Below, one piece after another: positions 44,538 through 53,053 of a stretch of 64,000 nucleotides of DNA. This stretch comes from Flavobacteriaceae bacterium PS02337 (GTDB lineage: Bacteria > Bacteroidota > Bacteroidia > Flavobacteriales > Flavobacteriaceae): contig JASCOE010000005.1 in NCBI GenBank assembly GCA_029959285.1, forward strand, positions 248,001-312,000, read 5' to 3'. The first letter of the stretch is position 1; every line of letters begins with the position of its first letter. The translations under genes were made by a program, and so were the position numbers. The notes below the pieces were generated by a model. The model did no database searches, was not told the DNA's origin, and was given only the letters and a program-made list of their open reading frames with translations.

Positions 44538-47207
44538 ATGATTAGATTATTAATCGTATTTGTTTTTTTTACCATTTCCTCTTTCTCTCAGACTAAATTT
44601 TTTGAAGGAACAATTTCTGATGATACAAACAAACCATTAGAAGCTGCAAATATCATTGCTAAACCCTTAAATGACAAAGCATCGCTAAAATTTTCTATTT
44701 CTGATAATAAAGGGAGGTATAAATTGGAGCTGGATAAAAATGTAAAATATGAAATAGTAGCTTCTTACATTGGATATGTAGACCAAACAATTATAATTGA
44801 GCAAGATTCGCAAAAAACTTCACAAGATTTCAAATTAGAATCCACTGGCGAAAATCTAAAAGAGATAGTAATTAAACATGAGCTTAAACCTGTTGTAGTT
44901 AAAAAAGATACCCTGGTTTTTGACGTCAAAAGTTTTGCAAATGGAAATGAACGAAAGATGAAAGAAATTCTTGAAAAATTGCCAGGGGTTGAAGTCGATA
45001 AAAAAGGAATAGTTACTGTACAAGGAAAAAAGGTTACAAAAATGCTTGTAGAGGGGAAATCTTTTTTTGGTGGAGGTTCTAAATTGGCAGTAGAAAATAT
45101 TCCTGCCGATGCACTTGATAAAATAGAAGTTATTGATCATTTTAATGAAGTTGGTTTTATGAAGCAAGTTTCAGATAGTGATGATCTTGCGATGAATGTA
45201 AAACTAAAAGAAAATAAAAAAAAGTTTGTTTTTGGAGATTTACAAGCAGGTGTAGAAGCAGGAGCAGGTGATAACGGTTTTTATTTAGCTCATGCGGCTT
45301 TGTTTTATTATACCCCAAAAACCAATGTAAGTTTTATTGGGGATGCAAATAATATTGGTAAAAGCACTTTTACGTTTGATGATTTAATGCGTTTTGGAGG
45401 AGGAACGAGTAGTTTTTTATCGGGTAGAAAACCGCTTACAAATTTGTATTCTTTTGCAAATGATAATATGGATGTGATTCAAAATAAATCTCAATTTAGT
45501 GCTTTTAATTTTAGTCATGATTTTTCGTCTAAATTTTCAATAACTGGATATGGAATACTTTCAAAAGCCTTTACCGTTTCTAGAATAGATAATAACGTGG
45601 AATACCTCAATAATAGCTCTGTTGATTATGAAGCTAAAACTAGAAATGGAGATAATAAAGCTATATTGGGAATTGGAAATATCAAAATAGATTATTCGCC
45701 TTCGAATAAAGAAAAATGGTATTATAATGGACAATATCAAGCCAATAATAATGATTTAAATAGTGTTCTAAATTCTGTAACAAATTTAGGCTCCACTATT
45801 TTTGGAACAATTAATAAAGCTGATAATTCGTCTGTAAAACAATATTTAGAATGGCATAAAAGTTATAATGAACATCATACAACAACTTTTGTAATTAATC
45901 AGGCTTATAGTAAAATAACACCCAAAAACAATTGGTTTACAAACGAGCCTTTCTTGTCAGGTTTGATACCGTTAATCGAAGATAAAAGTTATCAAGTTAA
46001 TCAAATCAAGAAATCAGAAATTAATACTATTGATGCTCTCTTTAAACATTATTGGGTAATAAATAACTCAAACCATCTGTATACTAATATTGGTAATAAT
46101 TTTGAGAAATCGTCTTTTAAAACTTCTGAGAAACAGATTTTGACAGATGGTTCAATCAATGATTTTGAAACCGCTGGTTTTGGAAATGATATTCAATACC
46201 AATTGAATGATGCTTATTTTGGCTTAGAATATAAATTTAGGATTGGAAAATGGATAAATAAGCCTGGAATTTATATGCATTGGTATCAATTAAAAACAAT
46301 GCAGTCAAATACTAATACTGCTGTAACTAAAATTTTATTTCAACCGCAATGGAACAGTGATTATGAATTCAACAAATCTGAAACTTTAAGTTTTACTTAT
46401 AAATTAGAAAATCAGTTTCCGAAGATAAATCAATTAGCTGATAAATACACAATGGAATTTTATAACGCAGTTTATAAAGGAAATGCTTTATTGGAAAATG
46501 AAAAATACCATGCAGCAACTCTTCGTTATTCTAAAATGAATTCGTACACCGGAATTATCTGGAATGGGTTTTTAAATTATTCTAAGAAAGTAAGAGTAAT
46601 TCGGGATGAAATAAAATTAGATGGAATCAATCAATTTAGTACGCCAATTTTAACAGATAATCCAGAAACAAATGTTGGCTTTATGGGCTATGTTTCTAAA
46701 AGAATTTATCGATTTAATTTAAAAATAAATGCAAATTTATCATGGTTTGATTACTCGCAGACTTTAAATGATGTAACTACTAATAATCAGAGAAATAATC
46801 AAAGTGTAGGTTTCGTTTTTAAAACTGCATATAAAAAATGGCCTGATTTAAGTATTGGTTACAATAAAGGATTCAGCGAATTTTCTGGACTCACAAAATC
46901 AAAATATCAAACAGATGCTATATCGGCAGCATTTGAATTTACGTTCTTTAAAAATTGGACCTATAAAATGGATTATGAAAGTTTAAAAAACAGAGACAAT
47001 AATAAACAATCAAACTTTTATGACATTGCCAATACATCTCTTTTTTATCAAAAGAAAAATAAGCCTTTAGGTTTTGAATTGTCAGTCAATAATTTGTTTG
47101 ATGTTAAAAAGAAAAACACCTATTCATTTTCTGATTATATGATCAGCCAGCAGGCTACTTATATTTTACCTAGAGCAATTTTGTTTACGCTTTCGTATAA
47201 AATTTAG
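44538..47207 (+). CDS. TonB-receptor-like outer-membrane protein with CarboxypepD_reg domain
   Basis: The 889-residue protein has a signal peptide (ends SSFSQ), a CarboxypepD_reg-like domain at about 20-105, a plug-like segment (LEKLPGVEVDKKGIVTVQGK) and a long outer-membrane beta-barrel of the OMP_b-brl_3 type ending in TLSYKI. These are distant from SusC and do not pair with SusD. The gene follows the GLPGLI gene by 52 bp. Its last four bases overlap the end of a convergent gene. Substrate is unknown; the neighbouring peptide is a candidate. Confidence 0.87.
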   Translation: MIRLLIVFVFFTISSFSQTKFFEGTISDDTNKPLEAANIIAKPLNDKASLKFSISDNKGRYKLELDKNVKYEIVASYIGYVDQTIIIEQDSQKTSQDFKLESTGENLKEIVIKHELKPVVVKKDTLVFDVKSFANGNERKMKEILEKLPGVEVDKKGIVTVQGKKVTKMLVEGKSFFGGGSKLAVENIPADALDKIEVIDHFNEVGFMKQVSDSDDLAMNVKLKENKKKFVFGDLQAGVEAGAGDNGFYLAHAALFYYTPKTNVSFIGDANNIGKSTFTFDDLMRFGGGTSSFLSGRKPLTNLYSFANDNMDVIQNKSQFSAFNFSHDFSSKFSITGYGILSKAFTVSRIDNNVEYLNNSSVDYEAKTRNGDNKAILGIGNIKIDYSPSNKEKWYYNGQYQANNNDLNSVLNSVTNLGSTIFGTINKADNSSVKQYLEWHKSYNEHHTTTFVINQAYSKITPKNNWFTNEPFLSGLIPLIEDKSYQVNQIKKSEINTIDALFKHYWVINNSNHLYTNIGNNFEKSSFKTSEKQILTDGSINDFETAGFGNDIQYQLNDAYFGLEYKFRIGKWINKPGIYMHWYQLKTMQSNTNTAVTKILFQPQWNSDYEFNKSETLSFTYKLENQFPKINQLADKYTMEFYNAVYKGNALLENEKYHAATLRYSKMNSYTGIIWNGFLNYSKKVRVIRDEIKLDGINQFSTPILTDNPETNVGFMGYVSKRIYRFNLKINANLSWFDYSQTLNDVTTNNQRNNQSVGFVFKTAYKKWPDLSIGYNKGFSEFSGLTKSKYQTDAISAAFEFTFFKNWTYKMDYESLKNRDNNKQSNFYDIANTSLFYQKKNKPLGFELSVNNLFDVKKKNTYSFSDYMISQQATYILPRAILFTLSYKI

Positions 47208-47620
47208 TTATAAACATGAACCACAGTTCCAGAAACTTCTACACGATATTGTTTCATCGGGTATTCTTTTCCTCCAAGTCCTGTAAATAAATTATATTGA
47301 GCTTTATCGCAAGGGCAAACTGCATAAATACCATCAATTGTCATGGCTGTGCAAGAAGTAAGTTCTTGATTCGGGCATGCGGCATCAAAAGCAGTATAAG
47401 TTCCTTCACCGGTTTTCATTACTATAATTCCTTTTGCGCCATAATTGGCAACATACACAGGATTACTTACAAATTTCAGATTATTATAAGTTGGAAGATT
47501 ATTATCCAAATAGGCGTTAATAGAATAATTCGGAATATACGGATTGTTGTTGCTTCTGTTATTGTCGCTACAAGAGAAGAAAACAGTGGTAAGTGCGATA
47601 AAGAACCAGATTTTTTTCAT
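47204..47620 (-). CDS. Rieske-fold lipoprotein lacking cluster histidines
   Basis: This 138-residue lipoprotein (Cys17 in FFSC) has the Rieske-like order: a first loop with Cys82 (ACPNQ), a second with Cys102-Pro-Cys104-Asp105 and a closing LFTGLGGKEYPMKQYRVEV segment. In true Rieske proteins the loops read CxH and CxxH; here the histidines are Asn84 and Asp105, so a normal 2Fe-2S cluster is unlikely. Cysteines 82, 90, 102 and 104 remain and may form disulfides or bind metal. Role unknown. Confidence 0.72.
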   Translation of the reverse strand: MKKIWFFIALTTVFFSCSDNNRSNNNPYIPNYSINAYLDNNLPTYNNLKFVSNPVYVANYGAKGIIVMKTGEGTYTAFDAACPNQELTSCTAMTIDGIYAVCPCDKAQYNLFTGLGGKEYPMKQYRVEVSGTVVHVYN

Positions 47621-47713
47621 TATTTGAATAAGAATTAGTTAAAACAAAAATAATTTATTTAGATTTGAAATCTATATGATTAACATATAATTATGTACTA
47701 TTAAAAATAATAG

Positions 47714-47721
47714 TATATTTG
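47714..47721 (+). promoter_or_regulatory. -7 promoter element of greA
   Basis: TATATTTG matches TAnnTTTG exactly. Transcription would begin near 47727, placing the hairpin at 47731 at the very 5' end of the message. Confidence 0.55.
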
Positions 47722-47730
47722 TGGTAAGAA

Positions 47731-47755
47731 AATCCCGTCGCGATGGGATTTTTTG
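47731..47755 (+). terminator. Terminator-like hairpin in greA leader
   Basis: AATCCC and GGGATT with a GT/AT extension form a 7 to 8-bp stem followed by six T, 23 bases before the greA ATG. The upstream gene is on the other strand, so the hairpin belongs to the greA transcript. Confidence 0.6.
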
Positions 47756-47777
47756 TATTTATATAAACGATGAAGTT

Positions 47778-48254
47778 ATGAGTAAAGTATCTTATTATAC
47801 AGCAGAAGGATTAAAAAAATTAAAAGATGAATTGGAGCATTTAAAAAGTGTAATGCGTCCAAAGGCATCTCAAGATATAGCAGACGCAAGAGATAAAGGA
47901 GATTTGTCTGAAAATGCGGAATATGATGCAGCAAAAGAAGCACAGGGTTTATTAGAAATGAGAATTGCTAAACTAGAAGAAGTTTATTCAAATGCACGAT
48001 TAATTGACGAATCTCAATTGGACGTTTCTAAAGTTTTGGTTTTATCTAATGTAAAAATCAAAAACCAAAGCAACGGAATGGAAATGAAATATACGCTTGT
48101 AGCTGAAAGTGAAGCAGATTTAAAAACAGGAAAAATCTCTGTAACTTCTCCAATCGGAAAAGGTTTACTAGGAAAATCTGTTGGAGAAGTGGCTGAAATC
48201 ACAGTTCCAAACGGAGTTTTGAAATTTGAAATCCTTGAAATTTCAAGAGACTAA
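47778..48254 (+). CDS. greA: Transcription elongation factor GreA
   Basis: The product is 158 residues from ATG 47778; a longer in-frame start at 47721 would run through the leader hairpin. The N-terminal coiled coil carries the acidic tip DARDKGDLSENAEYDAAKEA that reaches into the RNA polymerase secondary channel, and the C-terminal FKBP-like domain ends VPNGVLKFEILEI. GreA stimulates cleavage of backtracked RNA. The HIT gene follows after 66 bp containing a GTTTAACC-type inverted repeat. Confidence 0.97.
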   Translation: MSKVSYYTAEGLKKLKDELEHLKSVMRPKASQDIADARDKGDLSENAEYDAAKEAQGLLEMRIAKLEEVYSNARLIDESQLDVSKVLVLSNVKIKNQSNGMEMKYTLVAESEADLKTGKISVTSPIGKGLLGKSVGEVAEITVPNGVLKFEILEISRD

Positions 48255-48320
48255 ATTTTAGTTTAACCGTTTAACCGTTAAATCGGTTAAACGAATCAAC
48301 GATTAAACAAATAAACAAAA

Positions 48321-48710
48321 ATGGCATCAATTTTCACTAAAATAGTAAACGGAGAAATTCCTGCTTATAAAATTGCTGAAGACGATAAATATTTAGCCTT
48401 TTTAGATGTAAATCCAAACGCTAAAGGGCACACGCTTTGTATTCCAAAACAAGAAATCGATAAGATTTTTGATATGGAAGAAGAAGATTATTTAGGTTTA
48501 ATGAAATTCTCTAAAAAAGTTGCAGCAGCTTTAGAAAAAACAGTTCCATGCAAAAGAGTCGGAATCGCAGTTGTTGGACTCGAAGTGCCTCATGCACACG
48601 TACATTTGATTCCATTAAATGAAATGGATGAAATGCGTTTTCAGAATAAAGTTTCGCTTTCTAAAGAAGAATTTGAAGCTTTAGCAAAATCAATTCAAGC
48701 GAATTTATAA
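48321..48710 (+). CDS. HIT family hydrolase
   Basis: This 129-residue histidine-triad protein has the catalytic motif HAHVHL (HxHxH) in EVPHAHVHLIP and the N-terminal IFTKIVNGEIPAYKI. HinT-type members hydrolyse nucleoside phosphoramidates or adenylates. Complete length. It ends at a strong bidirectional terminator shared with the convergent kinase gene. Confidence 0.93.
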   Translation: MASIFTKIVNGEIPAYKIAEDDKYLAFLDVNPNAKGHTLCIPKQEIDKIFDMEEEDYLGLMKFSKKVAAALEKTVPCKRVGIAVVGLEVPHAHVHLIPLNEMDEMRFQNKVSLSKEEFEALAKSIQANL

Positions 48711-48761
48711 CGGTTTTACGAGTGTCAGGCTGAGCGAAGTCGAAGCCTTTCTTATTTATAT

Positions 48762-48795
48762 AAAGTGCAGTAAAATTATTTACTGCACTTTTTTA
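48762..48795. terminator. Bidirectional terminator between HIT and histidine kinase genes
   Basis: A 13-bp perfect stem AAAGTGCAGTAAA/TTTACTGCACTTT (48762-48774 and 48779-48791) with a 4-base loop has T runs on both strands. It overlaps the kinase stop codon. A GTCAGGCTGAGCGAAGTCG repeat-like segment precedes it at about 48724. Confidence 0.85.
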
Positions 48796-49931
48796 TTTAA
48801 TGAAATCTGGAAAGTAGTTCCTTTTCCAATTTCAGAACTTAAAACTTTAATTTTTCCGTTGTGATATTCTTCTACAATTCTTTTCGTTAAAGAAAGGCCA
48901 AGTCCCCAACCGCGTTTTTTGGTTGTAAAACCAGGTTCAAAAATCGTTTTAAATTGTTTTTTAGAAATTCCAGTTCCAGAATCTTTAATATTGATTTTTA
49001 CATGATGCGCATCTTGCTCAATTTGAAGATCTAAAGTTCCTTTTCCTTTCATGGCATCAATGGCATTTTTTACCAAATTTTCAATAGTCCAACTATGCAA
49101 TGTCGGATTGATCATTCCTAAAATTGCTGTTTCTGGAGCTTTAAACGAAAAAGCAACTTGTTTAGAAAAACGTGATTGTAGATATTCGTATGCATTTTTT
49201 GTTTCTTCCACAATATCATGAAGTCCTAAAACTGGAATTGAACCAATTTTAGAAAAACGATCTGTAATAGTTTGTAAACGTTCAATATCTTTTTCGATTT
49301 CTACAGAAATAGACGGATCAATTTCTTCTGTTTTCAAAATTTCAACCCAGCCAATTAATGAAGACAAAGGCGTTCCGATTTGATGCGCCGTTTCTTTTGC
49401 CATTCCCGCCCAAAGTTTGTTTTGGGTCGCCATTTTTGTGCTTTGATAAAAGTTATAAATTAAAGCAATACACAAGAAAATAATCAGCGCTAAAGCAATC
49501 GGATAATATTTAAGTTTATTTAGTAATTCTGAATTTCCATAATATAATGTCTGATATTTTCCCGGTGCATATTCAAAAGTAATCGGTTCATTTTCGCTTT
49601 TTAGTTTATTTAAAAAAGCATTTCTTTTTTTCTGGTCGTTAAGAATTTCATCCGGAACATTTTTGGCACTTACGACTTTATCGTACAACATTATTATTCC
49701 CGGAATAGAAGTATTATTGTTGAAAATCTGAAGCGGAAGTTCAACATCGGTGTTTTCATCTGCATTTACAATTGTAATTTGAGCGTTTACAAAAAGTTTC
49801 ATTTTTAAGCGCTCTTCATTTTTAAAAATCTGGAAGAAAGTATAAGTGTTCCAGAGAATTAGAGAGATGATAATAAAGCAAACCGAAATAATAATCCAGC
49901 GGGTTGTATTTGTTCTTTCAGAAAAAGACAT
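48780..49931 (-). CDS. Membrane sensor histidine kinase
   Basis: The product is 383 residues from ATG 49931; an upstream in-frame ATG at 49970 precedes no better leader. Membrane helices at about 12-34 and 142-161 flank a periplasmic sensor. The H-box has phospho-acceptor His183 in KETAHQIGTPLSSL, and the ATPase domain carries ENLVKNAIDAM, DSGTGI and GWGLGLSL. There is no HAMP domain and no receiver. No response regulator is adjacent, so it is an orphan in this window. Confidence 0.9.
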   Translation of the reverse strand: MSFSERTNTTRWIIISVCFIIISLILWNTYTFFQIFKNEERLKMKLFVNAQITIVNADENTDVELPLQIFNNNTSIPGIIMLYDKVVSAKNVPDEILNDQKKRNAFLNKLKSENEPITFEYAPGKYQTLYYGNSELLNKLKYYPIALALIIFLCIALIYNFYQSTKMATQNKLWAGMAKETAHQIGTPLSSLIGWVEILKTEEIDPSISVEIEKDIERLQTITDRFSKIGSIPVLGLHDIVEETKNAYEYLQSRFSKQVAFSFKAPETAILGMINPTLHSWTIENLVKNAIDAMKGKGTLDLQIEQDAHHVKINIKDSGTGISKKQFKTIFEPGFTTKKRGWGLGLSLTKRIVEEYHNGKIKVLSSEIGKGTTFQISLNKKVQ

Positions 49932-50045
49932 ATCAATTATTTTGAAGTATAAATATAACGAAATATACACATTTTATATTTTGCGAATGTCGAAAGATTT
50001 TTAGTTTTATCTGCAAAAGTATTTCTTCTAATTAAACGATTTCAA

Positions 50046-50053
50046 TACTTTTG
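50046..50053 (+). promoter_or_regulatory. -7 element of flavin reductase gene
   Basis: TACTTTTG fits TAnnTTTG, 39 bases upstream of the ATG at 50092. Confidence 0.5.
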
Positions 50054-50091
50054 CATTTACCAAAATGAGGTTTGGTTAAAAAGAAAAAATT

Positions 50092-50967
50092 ATGATTAGC
50101 ATCGATCCAAAAGAGATTCCGACAGCCAAATTGCATGGATATTTGCAAAGTGCAGTAGGGCCGAGACCAATTGCTTTTGCAAGCACAATGAGTGCAAAAG
50201 GAATTCCGAATTTGTCGCCTTTTAGTTTCTTTAATGTTTTTAGTGCCAATCCGCCAATTTTGGTTTTTTCGCCTGCCCGACGTGTAAGAGATAATACGGT
50301 CAAACATACCTTAATAAATGCCGAAGCCACGCGTGAAGTAGTTATTAATGTGGTGAATTTTGATTTGGTACAACAAACATCGTTAGCGAGTACAGAATAT
50401 GCGGAAGGTGTAAACGAGTTTATAAAAGCTGGTTTAACGCAAATTCCTTCAGATATTGTAAAACCATATCGAGTAAAAGAATCTCCAGTTCAGTTTGAAT
50501 GCAAGATAACGCAGATTATTCCGTTAGGAACAGAAGGAGGAGCAGGAAATTTGATTTTGTGTGAAGTGGTGAAAATGCACATTCACGAATCTATTTTAGA
50601 TGAAAATGGAGCAATAGACCAACATAAAATTGATTTGGTTTCAAGGTTAGGAAAAGATTGGTATTCAAGATCTAATCAAGGACTTTTTGAAGTAGCAAAA
50701 CCCTTGACAACGCTGGGAATAGGCGTAGATGCGATTCCAGATGTTGTAAAAGAAAGCGCTGTTTTTGATGGAAATGATTTAGGAAAATTAGGCAACATCG
50801 AAGTATTGCCTACAACGGAAGAAGTTAGTATATTTGTGAAGGAAAATTTTTCTGTGAAAGGAGTTTTAAGTTCCGATGACCAGCAAAAAGTGCACTTAGA
50901 AGCAAAAAAATACTTGGATAAAGGTGATGTAGAATCGGCTTGGAAAGTACTTTTAGCGAAAAAATAA
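50092..50967 (+). CDS. Flavin reductase-like FMN-binding protein
   Basis: The 291-residue protein has the flavin-reductase-like split barrel over the first 200 residues (AVGPRPIAFASTMSAKGIPNLSPFS, INVVNFDLVQQTSL). The C-terminal 70 residues are a short helical extension. Such proteins bind FMN and reduce flavins or act as oxygen-dependent oxidoreductases; the substrate is unknown. The DUF3127 gene follows after 33 bp and may be co-transcribed. Confidence 0.87.
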   Translation: MISIDPKEIPTAKLHGYLQSAVGPRPIAFASTMSAKGIPNLSPFSFFNVFSANPPILVFSPARRVRDNTVKHTLINAEATREVVINVVNFDLVQQTSLASTEYAEGVNEFIKAGLTQIPSDIVKPYRVKESPVQFECKITQIIPLGTEGGAGNLILCEVVKMHIHESILDENGAIDQHKIDLVSRLGKDWYSRSNQGLFEVAKPLTTLGIGVDAIPDVVKESAVFDGNDLGKLGNIEVLPTTEEVSIFVKENFSVKGVLSSDDQQKVHLEAKKYLDKGDVESAWKVLLAKK

Positions 50968-51000
50968 AAAGAATAGAAACAATAATTAATATAAACGAAG

Positions 51001-51372
51001 ATGGAAGTTATAGGAAAAGTAAAAGTGGTTAACCCAGAGCAGCAAGTTAGTGCATCATTCAAAAAAAGAGAATTGGTTGTAACTACAGATGAGCAGTATC
51101 CACAACACATTTTAATCGAATTTACACAAGATAAATGCGATTTATTGAGTAGCTATAAGCAAGGAGAGCCGGTGAAAGTTTCTATCAATTTAAGAGGAAG
51201 AGAATGGGTTAATCCACAAGGAGAAACTAGATATTTCAACAGTATTCAAGGTTGGAGAATCGAAAGAGTAGGTAACGAAGCGCCAACACAAGCGCCACCA
51301 ATGCCAACTGCACAAACTTTTGCTCCAGCAACAAATGTAAACGAAGACGAACCAGACGATTTACCGTTCTAA
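51001..51372 (+). CDS. DUF3127 protein with SSB-like C-terminal tip
   Basis: The 123-residue protein has a DUF3127 OB-fold-like domain at 1-90 (GKVKVVNPEQQVSASFKKRELVV, VKVSINLRGREWVNPQGETRYF), a Pro/Gln/Thr-rich linker and the acidic end EDEPDDLPF. That tail matches the single-stranded DNA-binding protein tip (D/E-rich ending in PF) which recruits repair and replication partners. A DNA-binding or SSB-accessory role is therefore plausible but inferred. The gene is 33 bp after the flavin reductase. Confidence 0.85.
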   Translation: MEVIGKVKVVNPEQQVSASFKKRELVVTTDEQYPQHILIEFTQDKCDLLSSYKQGEPVKVSINLRGREWVNPQGETRYFNSIQGWRIERVGNEAPTQAPPMPTAQTFAPATNVNEDEPDDLPF

Positions 51373-51395
51373 AAAAGTTCAAATTCTAAAATTAT

Positions 51396-51446
51396 AAATT
51401 CCAAATTCCAATTCATTTACGTGATTTTGGGATTTGGAATTTTTTA
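51396..51446 (+). terminator. Terminator after DUF3127 gene
   Basis: AAATTCCAAATTCCA (51396-51410) pairs with TGGGATTTGGAATTT (51428-51442) with one G-T pair, followed by T. Confidence 0.75.
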
Positions 51447-51460
51447 TATACGACATAGTT

Positions 51461-51566
51461 TTGTCATTCTGAGGAACGAAGAATCACACTCGTATATCTA
51501 CAAAGATTATAAAAACATATTCTTTACGGAATTTCTAGTGTGATTCTTCGTTCCTCAGAATGACAA
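51461..51566. repeat. 30-bp inverted-repeat element
   Basis: Perfect 30-bp arms at 51461-51490 and 51537-51566 (starting TTGTCATTCTGAGGAACGAA) flank a 46-bp spacer. There is no coding capacity. It is a dispersed palindromic repeat of the kind seen between genes in these bacteria. Confidence 0.85.
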
Positions 51567-51611
51567 GATTGTGAAAGTTTGAGAATTTGAAATTTAATTA
51601 TTGAAATTTAG

Positions 51612-52256
51612 ATGTATTATTTATTCAACGATTTATTTTTTCCTCCAGTAACCGAAGCCGATGAAGAAGGCGTTTTGGCAATTGGTGGCGATTTAAGTTC
51701 AGAACGTTTACAGTTGGCTTACAAAAGCGGTATTTTTCCTTGGTTTAATGAAGGAGAACCGATTCTTTGGTGGGCGCCAGATCCGAGAATGGTTTTGTTT
51801 TTGGATGAATTAGTGGTATCAAAAAGCATGAGAAATATTCTCAATAGAAAAATGTTTAAGGTAACTTATAATAAAAATTTCAAAGAAGTTATTTCGAATT
51901 GCCAACAAATAAAACGCGATGGACAAAACGGAACTTGGATTTCTAACGAAATGATCGATGCCTATTGTAAATTAAATGAAGAAGGAATTGCAAAATCTGT
52001 TGAGGTTTGGCAAGATGAAAAATTAGTTGGCGGTTTGTACGGAATCGATCTAGGAAAAGGAAATATTTTTTGCGGAGAAAGTATGTTCTCTAAAGTTTCA
52101 AATGCTTCAAAGGTTGCTTTTATTGCTTTAGCTTTATATTTGCAGAAAGAAAATTACAAATTACTAGACTGTCAAGTTTATAATCCACATTTAGAGAGTC
52201 TTGGCTGTCGCGAAATTGACCGCGAAGAGTTTATGTCCATTTTAAAAAGTAAATAG
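51612..52256 (+). CDS. aat: Leucyl/phenylalanyl-tRNA-protein transferase
   Basis: The 214-residue enzyme has the family motifs FPWFNEGEPILWWAPDPRMV near the N-terminus and LVGGLYGIDLGKGNIFCGESMF in the GNAT-like domain. It adds Leu or Phe to N-terminal Lys/Arg of proteins, marking them for ClpAP under the N-end rule. The length is normal. The MOSC gene begins two bases after its stop. Confidence 0.97.
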   Translation: MYYLFNDLFFPPVTEADEEGVLAIGGDLSSERLQLAYKSGIFPWFNEGEPILWWAPDPRMVLFLDELVVSKSMRNILNRKMFKVTYNKNFKEVISNCQQIKRDGQNGTWISNEMIDAYCKLNEEGIAKSVEVWQDEKLVGGLYGIDLGKGNIFCGESMFSKVSNASKVAFIALALYLQKENYKLLDCQVYNPHLESLGCREIDREEFMSILKSK

Positions 52257-52258
52257 AA

Positions 52259-53053
52259 ATGAGTGCAGTTTACAGTGTAAAAGAAATTTATATTTATCCG
52301 ATAAAAAGTTTGGCAGGCATTAGTTTAAAAAGCGCCAATGCAGAAGAAATGGGTTTTGAAAATGATCGCCGATGGATGTTAATTAATGCTGAAAATGTTC
52401 ACGTTACGCAAAGAGAATATCCAAAAATGAGCCAGTTTTATCCTGAAATTGCTGGAGATAAAATTAAAATTGTTTTTGAAGGCGAAACTCACGAATTTTT
52501 AATAAATGAACATCTTGAAAATGCAATAGATTCGCAAGTCTGGGATGATAAAAGTGAAGTTTTTGAAGTCAATAAAAATTCATCAAAATGGTTTAGCAAT
52601 AAATTAGGTTTTGAGTGTAAACTGGTGAAAATTATTAAAAATGGCGACAGAAAACATGAAAGTTCTAAATTAAAAGAAACCTTCAATGTTAGTCTCGCCG
52701 ATGGATATCCGTATTTATTAATCGGAACAGAAAGCCTAGATTTTTTGAATGAAAAATTAGAAGAAAAAATCACCATTAAAAGATTTCGTCCTAACATTGT
52801 TGTCAGCACAAAAAATGCTCACGAAGAAGATGATTTTGAGGCTTTTAAAATAGGCGAAGTTCAATTTAAAAATATAAAACCTTGCGGAAGATGTATCATG
52901 GTAAACAATGATCCGCAAAAAGGAATTGTAAAAAAAGAACCTCTAAAAACGTTGAGCAAATACAGAAATGTAAATAATTCTGTTTTATTCGGAACCAATA
53001 TTGTGAGCCTAAATTCTGGTATTATTAGCGTTGGTGATGAGGTTGTTTTTTAG
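52259..53053 (+). CDS. MOSC-domain protein
   Basis: The 264-residue protein has an N-terminal MOSC beta-barrel (YIYPIKSLAGISLKSANAEE) and a C-terminal MOSC domain with the conserved KPCGRCIMVNNDP cysteine loop and RFRPNIVV. Relatives include mARC and YcbX, molybdenum-cofactor enzymes reducing N-hydroxylated compounds. There is no ferredoxin domain, so an external electron donor would be needed. It overlaps by four bases the end of the convergent thiF gene. Confidence 0.9.
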   Translation: MSAVYSVKEIYIYPIKSLAGISLKSANAEEMGFENDRRWMLINAENVHVTQREYPKMSQFYPEIAGDKIKIVFEGETHEFLINEHLENAIDSQVWDDKSEVFEVNKNSSKWFSNKLGFECKLVKIIKNGDRKHESSKLKETFNVSLADGYPYLLIGTESLDFLNEKLEEKITIKRFRPNIVVSTKNAHEEDDFEAFKIGEVQFKNIKPCGRCIMVNNDPQKGIVKKEPLKTLSKYRNVNNSVLFGTNIVSLNSGIISVGDEVVF

